Under the pieces are notes generated by a model. That model searched no databases. It saw only the letters and a program-made list of their open reading frames with translations, and had not been told where the DNA came from. The position numbers and the translations under genes are program-made. Positions 13,301 through 24,056 of a DNA stretch of 64,000 bases are shown here, one piece after another (within the stretch, counting starts at the first letter, position 1; each line of letters begins with the position of its first letter). The DNA is from Mytilus galloprovincialis. Taxonomy: Eukaryota; Mollusca; Bivalvia; Mytilida; Mytilidae. The DNA is taken from positions 930,001 to 994,000 of the forward strand of contig NC_134840.1 of assembly GCF_965363235.1 (NCBI RefSeq), given 5' to 3'.

Positions 13301-15531
13301 CTACGCAACTTTTTGGTTGGGCAGGGAACAGTTATCTTCTCTCTCTGTACATAGACTGTCTTATGCACTTCAAGTCATTTTTCTGTAGATGTTCCTCTTC
13401 ATGATGGAATAGCTCCGAACATATGATCTTAGCTAGTCTTTCGGATATATTTTCTGTAGCTTTTCTTTTGCATGCTGTTCGTAGTATTTGACGCTGTAAC
13501 TTTTGTGGGTCTGTCTCATGTGTATGTGCAAGACTTCCCCTCAGACAAAAATGATACTAAATATATATTAATCTTTAATATGTACGATCAATATGTGTTC
13601 AGGTAAATTGGCGCAAATGAGTTCCGAAAACTGGCGCAATTGATACATTTGAAGAAAAAAAAATTGGCGCAAATGATACCCCTGAAAAACAGTAATTGGC
13701 GCAAAAGGAGTGTTGCCCAAATCACAAGCTCCGAACTAATATTATAAAGAAATTAAAATTCAATACCAACTGTCTTCATTATTTAATTACTTTTCAGCTA
13801 AGACAATTGTCAATTATGATTTAAAATTAAATTAAAACTTGATTTAATTTACGTAGAAAAAAGATTTTTTTCACTACTAACACACATGCTTTGTTTACTG
13901 TGATACGCATGCCTAAAATTCTCTTCCGCAGATTTGACACTAAATCGTAAATTTAAAATGATTTCTTGCTAAATAAAGCAAGTGCAACTATTTTCATTAA
14001 TATTCTTACACTATTAAAGGTAAAATATTAAAAAAAACGATGTTTTCCTGTGAATTTGATAAACAAAACTAATCCCGGGAATAAGTCCGGAATTGTTCAT
14101 TTTAGTATTGTCGCATTACATCCGGTTTGAATTTTGACTTCAGAATCGAAAGAAACGTAAGCGATGACTGAGAAAATTACGATTTTGAGTCATTAAAATC
14201 ATTTTATTCTTAAACTGTTGCCTTCCCTTAATTGCTCTTGATCGATTTTAGGAAAATGGTAGGATAAATCATGAAGTAAACGCGATGCAACAGTTAAACA
14301 AGTTCGTTGATGCTACGAGTAGGAGCATACTCATGCAGTAATGAGATTTTGACAATCTGTTTTTGAAAAGGGGCACCAACTTTTAAGTTATATGAAAATG
14401 ACCGAAATAAGGTGAAAAAATTTCCGGATCCTTGCTTGATACAGTCGATTCCACTTAATTGCATACCGCTTAATAGCATAATTCGGTTTATTGCATACTT
14501 TTCTCCTGCACAAAACCATTACCCATTCATCTAATGTTAAATTGTCCGGTTATATGCATAGCCTTACAAGTGGCATTTCGGTTAATTGCATAGAAAATAA
14601 TCGCCAGCTAGATATGCTTAGTTAAAACTGACTGAGATTTTTGACCGGAAACGGCAATTTGGTAAGTATATTTTTCTTGAATGCATCATAATTTTTGTTA
14701 TTATTTCACATTTACTTCAGTGTTATTCAAAAAGAGATTTTAAAACAGTTTCTTTTGTGTTTATATGATTCTAAAAAGGCCACGATGTGTACACAGGTAA
14801 AGTTTCCCATATTCTATTTTAAGCCTTGAGGTCAAGGAATGTCAATCAGCTGATTGTTGTAAAAAAACAACCATTCTATGATCTTCTATCTCAATAGGTG
14901 TTAATTATTGATTGGATTTCAAACATTGTTCATAGATTACTTTTTGGGTTAATTTTTGAAACATTAACGCCTGCTAATTATCGATCATTATCCAATGTGT
15001 AATCTCGTAATTCGGCTAATATAATATATATAATTACCTTAGTAGGAAACAGTCAGGGGAAAAATAATACTACTGTACACAATTTAATGTTAAATATACA
15101 GTTTAGACACCACTATTTTTTTTCCTGTTCTTTTCTAAACCTTAACAGCTCAATTTTACACTTGTAAAAAAATCCAGCTATTTGTTATTATTATGGCAGA
15201 TTATATAGAAATAAGATGTGGTATGATCGAGTGCCCATGAGACAACTCTCCATCCAAGTGACAATATCATGAATGTTTGAAAAGTAAAACAGTAAACAAA
15301 ATTATAATTATGAAAAGTTGACTGCATTGCCAATCTTTCAGTCTTTTGAGAGGATTAAATCATCACATTAATAAGTACAGAACTAAGAAACAAGACAAAT
15401 TATAAAATGAGAAAATAAAATTTGGTGTATACTTACTTATTGGTTTGGCCTACTTCAACTTTTGAATCTGCCCCAGAATGGTGTCTTCTTCTATGTGACC
15501 CCCCAGACTGGAACTCAGGTTGGTCTGCCAT
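4373..15531 (-). CDS. TRIP12: TRIP12 E3 ubiquitin-protein ligase, 5' part (partial, 10 coding exons)
   Basis: TRIP12 is a nuclear HECT-type E3 ligase of the ubiquitin-fusion-degradation pathway. Coding exons, in minus-strand order, are 15531-15437, 11959-11318, 11164-10959, 10522-10448, 9851-9756, 7422-7337, 6869-6672, 5979-5887, 5668-5507 and 4495-4373. All junctions are GT-AG and the phases join without a break, giving 592 codons. Residues 1 to about 330 are low-complexity, rich in Ser, Lys and Arg, and probably disordered. From about residue 340 the conserved LLEARGL segment begins, followed by armadillo-like repeats with [39 protein letters not shown] and [13 protein letters not shown] stretches that match the family closely. 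The WWE and HECT domains are not in the window and must lie beyond position 1. The start ATG (15531) opens [11 protein letters not shown]; an upstream acceptor at 15574 implies a further 5' UTR exon. The 40-bp minisatellite and several transposons sit in its introns. Confidence 0.95.
4601..5393. mobile_element. Helentron-like non-autonomous element with terminal hairpins
   Basis: It starts AACAAGAGG followed by the hairpin GGCTCTCAAGAGCC (4608-4621) and ends in a second hairpin, AAGCTCAC...GTGAGCTT (5357-5389). GACGACGGACGCCAAGTGAT lies near the right end. The AACAAGAGG-plus-hairpin head is shared with 41891 and 56588. Helentron/HINE affiliation is inferred from terminal stem-loops and is not proven. 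It lies in a TRIP12 intron. Confidence 0.6.
7753..9424. repeat. Minisatellite A, 40-bp unit, about 42 copies
   Basis: The units are almost exactly 40 bp, with common variants at GTAAGT/GTGAGT and TTCCAAG/TTCCCAG. On the plus strand each unit contains GTAAGT and, 15 bases later, TCTTTTCTTCCCAG, resembling a donor and an acceptor. A 13-unit (520-bp) block is duplicated: the rare variant TAAGTATCTATTCTTCCCAG occurs at 8045 and again at 8565. A few units near 8800 and 9115 are shortened. The array occupies the TRIP12 intron between the exons at 9756 and 7422. Minus-strand ORFs are repeat artefacts. Confidence 0.95.
9425..9712 (-). mobile_element. Inverted second copy of the RT-element 3' tail
   Basis: Read on the minus strand this matches 25190-25490: a piece around the ATTCATGAAAGG block, then GGGTGCCACATTTGTAGCAG, GATCTGCTTAC, GGTGATCTCAG equivalents and a final GGTATCTTTAGCCCCTC. 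It abuts the end of the 40-bp minisatellite exactly, inside a TRIP12 intron. Confidence 0.65.
11960..12904. other. TRIP12 intron 1, left part
   Basis: AT-rich, no exon recognised. A palindrome GAGGGCCCTC lies at about 12797. Confidence 0.5.
12905..13725 (-). mobile_element. Decayed MULE-type DNA transposon with GCGCC-rich ends
   Basis: Both ends are studded with TTTGCGCCAA-type motifs, pointing inward on the left (12905-13026) and in reverse complement on the right (13610-13712). Between them the minus strand encodes broken pieces of a MULE-like transposase: [20 protein letters not shown], then in another frame [20 protein letters not shown] and CLLPSKSG, which resembles the family's TIHxxxNGxxxPLxxxLLP region. 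Stops and a probable deletion make it non-functional. It lies in TRIP12 intron 1. Target duplication is uncertain: AATCAC occurs on both flanks. Confidence 0.62.
14443..14650. mobile_element. Solo terminus of a Tigger-like element
   Basis: After TA (14444-14445) the sequence begins CAGTCGATTCCACTTAATTG and contains repeated TTAATTGCAT or TTATTGCAT subterminal motifs (14456, 14488, 14582). This resembles pogo/Tigger ends. No matching right end was found before TRIP12 exon 1, so it is treated as a fragment. Confidence 0.4.
15208..15275 (+). repeat. Dispersed repeat, short head fragment
   Basis: ATAAGATGTGGTATGATCGA is followed by ATGAGACAACTCTCCATCC, the same head as at 25794. It lies in TRIP12 intron 1, next to the first coding exon. 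Confidence 0.55.
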
Positions 15532-15573
15532 AGGCTTGACCCTCAATCTGGCACATGCCAGATGGTAAAAACT

Positions 15574-17305
15574 CTGCAAAGGGGAAAATATATTCTTTAT
15601 GTTAATGCAGTTTATTCTTGTTTAAACAATTTGAGAATATCAAATAAAATTCATCTGTATATATGTGTATATCTCATCTGCAACATATTATTTTTTAACC
15701 AATAACACATGTAAAATGAAATCAAACATAAATAGAAAAATCCAATTGAACATGTTCGCTATGAATATAAATTAGTTATCGTGGATTATTTAATGATGAA
15801 AAGAACATTTTTTTTATAAAAGAACAAGTCAGCTTGGCAAGTGCAAAAACAATGTTGAACAATTGTAAGACATAAAATGAATAGTTTTTTGCAGCTACTA
15901 AATATATCTTGATGTCTCAGTTATTTGAAAATTATGGAAATGTAAACAGTGAACGTCTGCGTGAATGTATCTTCTGATATTTATTTTTTTATAGAATGTC
16001 AATTCAGTGCTGTTAAAAATAATAGTGTATGGACATAACTTGAGTGTGATGGATGACTTTGAACATCCATGGATTAAACATTCAAATCTATTAAACGAGA
16101 AATGGAGCCTCTGTTTGAGGTATCACTTTACGATGATTTTCATCTGAGGATGAAGTGTAATCACTCAGCTGATTTGTTTTGTTTCTATTTATCACAGTTA
16201 AGGGTGGGATAGAACAGGATATTTTTAATATTCTTTCATTAACAATTGAATTATAAAAGGTGTAATACCACCAAATCATAGTACGGCACATCCGGTTGTA
16301 TACGAAAATAGGTTGAAAACAAATAATCCCTTGAATTTGACAGTTGTAGGTAATTAATCCTATATTTTATTGCAGTAAAATATTTCTGTGTCATAAACAT
16401 ATGTCTTGGGCATTTCAAAGCACCATTATTTTTTTTATTGGTGTTTCTATAGAATATTTTCATTTTTGTAAACTTGAGGTTACATAGTTCCTAAATCTTG
16501 TACACAGGTTAAATAAGGGGAGAAATTTGATTGGTTAACTTCCAGTGATGGTTATTTTCTTATATGAAATGAAATGTGAATTTTTTTCTATAGTACTGGA
16601 GAGGATAAAACTTTACTCATGCCAAGTATTTCTTTATTTGAAACAAAGATAAATTCTGCACATTTTTTTGAAAAGTGCAAATTTAACAAAAACTAATAGG
16701 GGAAATTCAATGGTGGTATTACACCTAATAGGTAGAAAGACAGCTAATGGATAAATTGATTGCAAATGTACAACACATGGCCAGCTTGTGATCAGCAATA
16801 GGTTTTTCACGACCAATTTGTCCATGATGAAAAATAACGGTTAACCTCTTTATCAATTAACATGATTAATTAAAAAGATTGATTAATATTTTCAATTATA
16901 TATGGGCTTACAATCTTTCACAGATTCTCAACTTACAGCTGACATGATATGCCCTGGACAGTTACTAAATTATGACATGTGATGATAAATATAAAATTGC
17001 CCATTCATGAATAAGTCGACATCACAAAAACTGGGAGTGCTTTTTTTGTGGACTTTTGAAAAATTGAAGCAGTTGCACATGGTATCAATGCATGATAATA
17101 TTACTAGGTAATCAACAAACTTAATTTTTAGTTGACAGCACAAAAGGTTGAATGAATAAATAATAACTACATTGTCTAAACCTTTTTATTAATAATTTTT
17201 AATTCATACATTTTATACAATATCATAATCACATAAAACACTGCAAGTATATTTTTTATTGCACAAATAAAACAATTTTCCATTAATGATGTTCACGAAA
17301 ACACT
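15574..17305. other. Upstream of TRIP12 coding start, no gene seen
   Basis: Probably 5' UTR intron. Short ORFs at 16091-16825 lack recognisable motifs. Polypyrimidine before the acceptor at 15574 supports an upstream exon. Confidence 0.45.
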
Positions 17306-17832
17306 CATCTTCGCTAGCCAAGGGTTACAATCTACTCCCGCTCTCTTCACCCTTGGCGGATTGAGATAAAATTTCGGAGACACAAGGTAAGGATTTTTAT
17401 TGGTTGCAGTCAAAACTCGCTGCATCCAATCAAAAAACGCATATAACATGATCACGTGTAAGTGTAGAAATTGTTTGTAAACAATTACCACGTGTTTATT
17501 GTGCAACAAGTCTTCACATTCCTAAACATACCACTATTTAGTGACAACTTGAATGTTTTTAATCAACCAATAGAAGTTCCTGTGTATGTTTCATGCACAA
17601 ATGCATGAATGTTGACGTATATTTTCATTTCCAGCTTTACCAAGTGTGTAGAATCTAGACGCTACCGTGTTTTTACCTCAAAATGCTACCATTGGTCAAT
17701 AATAATGTATTCGGAATGGGCGTGATTTTTATCTTCCGATAGATGGCGCAACATTGTTATCACAAATGTTGGCTCAATCCGCCAAGGGTGAAGAGAGCGG
17801 GAGTGGATCGTAACCCTTGGCTAGCGAAGATG
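17306..17832. mobile_element. MULE-type MITE, 527 bp, 60-bp TIRs, 9-bp TSD
   Basis: The left terminal inverted repeat (17306-17365) and the right one (17773-17832) match at 58 of 60 positions; both begin CATCTTCGCTAGCCAAGGGT. The element is flanked on both sides, immediately adjacent, by the direct repeat GAAAACACT (17297-17305 and 17833-17841). A 9-bp target duplication with long inverted repeats fits the Mutator-like superfamily. The 407-bp interior has no transposase and contains CACGTG-type boxes. High TIR identity suggests recent mobilisation. Confidence 0.85.
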
Positions 17833-17841
17833 GAAAACACT

Positions 17842-20005
17842 ACATGTATGCTAACGAAACAGTAATGAAATTTCACTTCTCCAAATAATTGACAACTTCT
17901 CCGAACTCTCTCATGAAAAGAGTAGTTACTTCTCCCTCTCAAAGCTCCTAGATTAGGCCCTGATGTTATAAAATTTGTTAGAGGATGGAACCCGACATAT
18001 CAAGCACTCTTCAATAGCCAATACAGCAATTATGATTACTCTAGATGCCATAATATCACCTACAACTAAGATAATGTGGATATAAAGATTGGATAGATTA
18101 AGTCTATGGATCTAATAAGTATGCTGGTGAATACTCTTTCAAATGATTTTTTGCTATGTTTGTCAATGTCATAATGGTCACTGCCACTGGTAAAGATTAT
18201 GTTGAGAGAATAGACAAACAAAAATACACCACAAGGAACTGTGTGTTATGATTACCAGTTTGGGAAATTTAGATCAATATTTATCCAACTGGACAAATAT
18301 TATATCAACAGCAACTCAAAAATGTTCAAAGCTTAATGAATTAAAAGATGTTTCACGTACAAAAATGTACATTTATACAGTCTGATTTTTTCAGTGTTCA
18401 CCGTTCTGTTTTTGTGGTGTGATATTTTTGTAAGGAGGAAACCTGATGAAATTTGACCTTTCCATCAAAATAATGTTTAAATAAACCTTCTTTACCTACT
18501 ACATCCAGTTGTGACTAAAATATAGGAAAATTTATGTATTTTCTGGATAATATTCGGATATTAAAATCTTGGATATTTTATCTGTGTCTGTACAGATGAT
18601 CAATGCAAACTGCGCACGCACAAAGTTGTTTCCAACATTTCCGGTTTAGAAGAATATTAAAATTGCATAAAAGTGCATTTTTTATTACATCTGTATGATG
18701 TGGTTTCTTACATTGAATAGATTAAAAAATAATTTCGGACTTCATTTAAGCAATAAACTGACTATACTGCTATTTAACGTTCCCTTAGTGAATCGGAGTT
18801 ATTCCCCTTTTCCCAGAAAGTGCACTTTTTTTAAAAACTTGTGAGAATGATCCATTCACAACAGTACATGATAAACTGCTTGATAAATGAATTAGGTATT
18901 GACAATTCACTAGAACTCAACATATACCACACCGACATTTAACAAGGAGGAAATCTTCAATAATTTAAATAGATCTGTTATATTTTTCGAAGAACTGGAT
19001 CGTCTTCCTTTTCTGTATTAGATACACAGGCATATAGGCCATGATTTTTTTTCTGATACGAGTGCCTGTAATAAGATACCAGACTCTCTGAGACCGGCAG
19101 TCAAGGCTACAAAAATGTGATCCTAACAAGGTATATTGAAGGGATAAACACAGATACTAATACACGAATTTAATATTGAAGTCAATTATGTCAAGGACCG
19201 GCAAGTTCTAAAGAATATCTCATTTAATTCCATCGAAAATAAATTCCTTTATTTAAGAATATGTTCTGTTGCCGCCTTTATTTTTTTAGACTTACAATTG
19301 GTTAATTTTTTGTTATTGAATATCTTTTTTCAGCATTATGTTTGCTATTTTTGTACTTTTTGATATTGATGTTTTAAGGTTCCCTGTATCCCCATACCTG
19401 AATATTAAATTTGAAAAAGTCTTAATACTAGTATTACAAAAAGGAAAACATATGGCCGTGGATACCTGATGAGGATAGTTCTACGGGTCTATGCAACTGT
19501 AATGATTTTATAGGGATAGTGTATGCAATATATTACCTATAATATCACAATCCTAGGCTTGAGTCAATTGCTGTCTTTTAGGCCGCTCGTCAACTGGGGA
19601 CGTCCGATCAGGATAACAACTATTATATGACTGCCCAATAATCCATGGGGAATCCCGGAATTCCTTTGTATGACGTCGTAGTGTAAATGGATAACGATAA
19701 AGCCAAGTGTTCCGAATAAACTGCTGGTATACTGAATACCATATTCTTAACATTCCTCCCTCTTTCCTAGAAATGAATCCTTTCGTTAGAATAAAGTTAT
19801 AGGTATTCCTTTTACTTGACACTAAATGGTACAAACGGTTTGAAGTTTGATGCAGGAAAATAAATCCTTAATTTGGAATACAGTTAATTGTCTGTAAATC
19901 GAATACATGTAGCCATAACGTTGGAATGTCACAAAATGATCACAATAAACTATGTACAATAACTATGTACAAAATGAGTACTATATACAAAATATCCGCC
20001 ATGAC
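17842..20005. other. Intergenic or 5' region, no coding sequence seen
   Basis: AT-rich sequence with the candidate promoter at 18600. The 93-codon ORF at 19553-19834 is not recognised and may be retroelement 3' sequence. No LTR match to the other side of the integrase block was found. Confidence 0.45.
18600..18660 (-). promoter_or_regulatory. Candidate TRIP12 upstream promoter element
   Basis: On the minus strand AACCGGAAATG (ETS-like) is followed by GTGCGTGCGCAG (NRF1-like). The TRIP12 5' UTR exon must start above 15573, so this is a possible start region. No splice donor was assigned. Confidence 0.25.
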
Positions 20006-21500
20006 TTAAATGATGCTGTAGACATCTGTAGCGTTCTTGGTCGTAATATTGGCTATTTCTTCTACGCTACACAAAAAAATGTTTGCCAATTTTTCACAGA
20101 TATCCTTTATCATCAACGATGAGCCAAAATCCTCAAACACAGAATGTAAATACGGGGCATCTGTCTCCAATACAATATCCTTCAATTTCATGTTACATAC
20201 TAGAGACCTATATTTTGGATATTTTTGGTCATTTAGGGTGAAAGGTGAAATGCCAAATTTGCAGTTTGGAAATGACGTTTTCCATTTCCGATACATCATT
20301 TCATCTCCGTTAAAACAGTGCCTGTGTAATTTAAAGTGTTTCGGCAGCAACCGAACAAGTGTATTTAAACATATCTCATCAGTACGTTCATCTCCTCTGC
20401 AATGAATAACCAATGGTAAATCTCTTTTAACTGCAATTACAATTTGTTTTTCAAAAAACTTGATCTGTTTTTCTACATCCCATTTCCTCCCACTATTATC
20501 TAAACCACACTCACCGACAGCAACCACTCGATTCGCTTTTAACAGCCATTCCAAATCCGAAATCCATTCATTTAGTTTTGATGTGTTTTCCATCTCCACA
20601 ATTCGTGGGTGAATGCCGAAAGTTAATTTAATCCTGTTATCCTGCCTAATTTTGGATCTTAAATCACTAGACGGCCAGTTTCTGGGATAACAGTAATTGC
20701 TAATAAGATGGGAAATTTGATAATCTTTGTTGCTCCAAGTCCAAAAAAAGTGAGGTAATGAAATGGTGCCTATTTTTTTTTGATAGCATATCCAAATGAA
20801 AATGAGAGTCCGTAAGGTGTAGAGTCTCCTTTACCTCCAAAACTGGTCTTAAAGATTTAATTTTTTCAACGGAAATAATGTTCTCGCCCATTTCTGTTTG
20901 TTGTATCAATGAAGCTAATATTCGCCAATGTAACAAGAACGGTATACTGTATGGGGGTTGAACTATGATATTTTTACTTCCAAATTCAAATACGTATTCA
21001 TTCGTGGCATTAAATATGGATACCAGTTTTAAATCTTTTCCCTGAAAAATGGGCTCTGAATGCTTGGGATAAACACAGATTTTGTCAGCTAAATTGCAGA
21101 GATCTTGTAGAGTATCACATTCGAGTTCTTTAGAAACAACATCCAACAAACCATTCATTAAGTTAACCCAGCGTTCATATTTGTCTTCCGTGAACTTTAT
21201 ACTTGTATTCTTAATGTCAGATTGATGGCATTCTGCAATATGAGCATCTAAAACACTATTCTGAGCAAATTGTATTTTACACTGCCAGCAAGCAGTTTGG
21301 GCGGCAACATACCACGGTAGATGCGTTCTTAAGACATGTCTGCTGACATTAGTGAAAATTCCCGAACACGTCGGACACTTTCTTCCCTTATTGTATCTCT
21401 TTGTACATGTTGTACTCGCACGAATATACATTGCATCATTTTTTGGTAGTTCATCCTCAAAAGGTCCATAGTCCGGCTCAAATTCATCATCTTCATGCAT
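20006..21500 (-). pseudogene. C2H2 zinc finger plus TatD-like nuclease ORF, one frameshift
   Basis: This ORF follows the integrase on the same strand, about 230 bp downstream. From the ATG at 21500 there are two C2H2 fingers (C42, C45, H55, H60 and C71, C74, H87, H92), then a linker, then a TatD-type amidohydrolase/DNase domain starting at TDSHFHLD (about residue 230). A one-base shift at an A9 run (plus-strand T9 at 20773-20781) moves the frame; the remainder, ending at 20006, keeps GECGLD, LVIHCRGD, HRHCFNGD and LETDAPYLH, which correspond to the metal-ligand positions of the family. Apart from the shift, about 498 codons look intact, so decay is recent, or the run is a sequencing error or a frameshift site. 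A strong acceptor (polypyrimidine tract then CAG, at 21503) lies just before the ATG, which suggests expression from a spliced transcript. Nuclease activity is inferred from motifs only. Confidence 0.8.
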
Positions 21501-21728
21501 ACTGCAGGAATAAGTAAAATATTGAGATGAGACATACACAATAAATATAGAAAAGTTTCTTTATAAGCAAAAATTATAAGCAAAAATTATAAGCAAAAAT
21601 TGCGCACACATTAATACATGTAGTAAAGCTTAAAAATATGTTACACTTTGGCTAAAAATTTCTTTTCTAAGTAACAATAACTATATTACAATATTATACA
21701 TAAATAATGATTATCTGCAACAAAATCA

Positions 21729-23558
21729 TTAATCTTCTACATAGTCTGATAAGTAGGCAGGTTTTTTCCTGTGCCTCCGCCTACTTAACATATCAGATTC
21801 AACAGCAGATGCATCCATTTCATGGACATGAAGATCCCCATTGATATTCTTCTCACAAATGTCGGTTAGAGCTTTATTCTCTGAAGAAGTCGAATTACAG
21901 ACTGTGTGAGACACCAGAGGATCTGTCGCACCCACAATAGCAGCATCACCAATAAAATGAGACATCAGAGGATCTGACGAACTCATGACATTAGTGTTTT
22001 CTTTAAAAATATCTGGCAATCCAATTGGGCATTCGTAAATCTCGTTGGTTTCTTCATCCATCGTTTGATCCATTAATTGATTCCTCATCCTTTTAATCCA
22101 GATTGGAAGTTCTCTGTCTTCGCAAAGTTTAATTCTGTCATGATGAATCCAAGATTCTGTTTTCCTATCCTTTATCTTGTATAATACAGGTGAACGCCAA
22201 TACGGTCCTTTCCACGGAGATTTCAATTTGGCAGACTGCCCCACCTTTGTAGCTTGATTGAGTTTGTAAACGACATCTCCGACATTATACACATTCTGGT
22301 TATATTTCAAATCGTATATGCCTTTTTGTCGTTCCTGTGAAGCCTTCAAATTATCCCTGGCAATGTCATGCACCCTGTTTAAATTCTCCACTAGATCTTT
22401 AATATATTGTGGAACTTCTTTTCTGTCAGCATTCCAGTTTGAAGTGCCTAAAATTACATCAATTGGTTGAAAAACTTCTCTTCCCAGCATCATCATGTTA
22501 GCAGAGAATCCTGTTTGTGAGTTACGTGTTGCTCGGACGGCTCCAACTAGTTGTTGTAAAAATAAATCCCAGTTGTGTTGTTTACTTTTGATGAAACATC
22601 TTATTGTCTGTAGTATTGTTCTGTTATACCGTTCCACTTGTCCATTAGATGACGGATGATATGGTGTGGTTCTAGTCTTGGCTATTTGTAGTAGTTCACA
22701 GAGCTGTCTTACTAGATTTCCATCCATGTTTTTTCCTTGGTCTGTGTGGAGCTCAATCGGACAGCCAAATCTAGAAAAGAAATGATCCACTAGGGTTCTT
22801 GCCACAACTTCAGCTGTCTGTGTTGCAATTGGGAAGCATTCTAACCACTTTGTATACTGATCAATTACCATAAGCAAATATTTACTTTCTGTTTTTGTAA
22901 CAGGAAGAGGCCCTAAGATGTCCATGTGCACTCGTTCCATGGGGAAACCAGCATGGTATTGCCCTAGCTTCGATCTGGCAGTTCGTGTTGATTTTTTGTT
23001 AAGATTACATGTAGTGCATGATTTCACATACAGTTTGCAGGATTGCGTCATGTTAAACCAAACAGCTATTTGTTTCAGTTTTTCTAATGTTTTATATTGT
23101 CCCATGTGACCAGACGAGACAACATCATGACATCCATGTAGAAGTTCCTTTTGCATCTGTTTTGGTGCCATGAAAAGGAGTCTTGGCGAAATAGGATCTT
23201 CCCATTTGTAAAGTAAAATATTGTCTTTTATCTGTATTTGCTGTCGTAATGACCAAAAATGTCGGACTACTTCACTACCCAGTTTGAGTTCTGCTTTAGT
23301 TGGCTCATATTTATCCTCGATCCATCTCTTTAAAGTTTTTAAATCAGAATCTTTCATTTGTTCTTCATGCAGTTCTACTGGAGAGTATGACGGAGTCCAA
23401 TTGGTATTATATGAACCGTCGTCAACAAGTCTTCTTATGGTTAAGGGGACGACAAAATCCACTTCTTCCTCAAATGTTTGCCACTGTTGCCGTGCCCTTG
23501 TGCAAAACTTACAACCTCCACAAGGTAACTCTTCTAAATTGACATCTGGTCTGTAACC
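21729..23558 (-). CDS. Ty3/gypsy-type retroelement integrase (intact ORF, no RT attached)
   Basis: The uninterrupted ORF runs from a stop at 23559-23561 to TAA at 21729; its first Met is at 23462, which gives 577 residues. Numbering from that Met, an H2C2 zinc-binding module has H112, H119, C149 and C152. The catalytic core has D181 (HMDILGPLP), D241 (LHTDQGKNMD) and E277 (SSNGQVERYN), with exactly 35 residues between the last two. A GPY/F-type motif (WKGPYW) follows at about 419-422, then an acidic low-complexity tail. Before the Met the frame holds CGGCKFC, a CxxC pair that commonly precedes the integrase in this class. Gag, protease, RT and RNase H are not found upstream. The element may be 5'-truncated, or this may be a downstream exon of a domesticated integrase gene, since an acceptor-like TTACAG sits at the 5' limit. 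No LTR pair was seen. Confidence 0.88.
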   Translation of the reverse strand, partial: GYRPDVNLEELPCGGCKFCTRARQQWQTFEEEVDFVVPLTIRRLVDDGSYNTNWTPSYSPVELHEEQMKDSDLKTLKRWIEDKYEPTKAELKLGSEVVRHFWSLRQQIQIKDNILLYKWEDPISPRLLFMAPKQMQKELLHGCHDVVSSGHMGQYKTLEKLKQIAVWFNMTQSCKLYVKSCTTCNLNKKSTRTARSKLGQYHAGFPMERVHMDILGPLPVTKTESKYLLMVIDQYTKWLECFPIATQTAEVVARTLVDHFFSRFGCPIELHTDQGKNMDGNLVRQLCELLQIAKTRTTPYHPSSNGQVERYNRTILQTIRCFIKSKQHNWDLFLQQLVGAVRATRNSQTGFSANMMMLGREVFQPIDVILGTSNWNADRKEVPQYIKDLVENLNRVHDIARDNLKASQERQKGIYDLKYNQNVYNVGDVVYKLNQATKVGQSAKLKSPWKGPYWRSPVLYKIKDRKTESWIHHDRIKLCEDRELPIWIKRMRNQLMDQTMDEETNEIYECPIGLPDIFKENTNVMSSSDPLMSHFIGDAAIVGATDPLVSHTVCNSTSSENKALTDICEKNINGDLHVHEMDASAVESDMLSRRRHRKKPAYLSDYVED

Positions 23559-23816
23559 TTAACCGAAACACAATTTATGTTATACGGAACAAAGACTAAG
23601 TAAGCTCTGTGAAATGTTTTCCAAGAATACAAACACCAATCAAATTACAAGCATGTGTGAGTTAAAAAAAAATGTACAAAAATAAATGCTGAAAAAAATA
23701 TTCCATATCACGATATTATTATCATACATTGAGTAAACCAATTCCAGGTAACTCAAATTACGTGTTCTTAGACGCTATACAGATGATGATAACAAATAAA
23801 AAGGCTCATGACCGTT

Positions 23817-24045
23817 GGACGCATCTAAGCCATCGAATTTAAGATAACTTAGGATACAAAAAAATACAATGAAGTCTGACAAATAGTAAAACTTACATCT
23901 AGAAATTGACAATTAGGGTATTGGAAAACAAAACTTTTACAAAAAAAGAGATTGTAACAACTTTCCAATTGTGAACTTTCTATTCTGTGTATCAACATTC
24001 CAGCAGCCTGCATACAAAGTATATAACTACCAGTTGAAAACACAT
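23817..24045 (+). pseudogene. Second, more decayed copy of the same RT fragment
   Basis: On the plus strand this stretch aligns by eye with 24765-24995: both contain ACATCTAGAAATTGACAAT, CTTTCCAATTGTGAACTTTC and CATTCCAGCAGC in the same order. Stops and small indels break every frame. It lies directly upstream of an 81-bp tandem triplication and just beyond the 5' limit of the integrase ORF, in the opposite orientation. Confidence 0.65.
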
Positions 24046-24056
24046 TTAGTAGAGAA

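Noticed and set aside
20037..20405. 122-codon plus-strand ORF
   Set aside because: It is an antisense shadow of the TatD domain.
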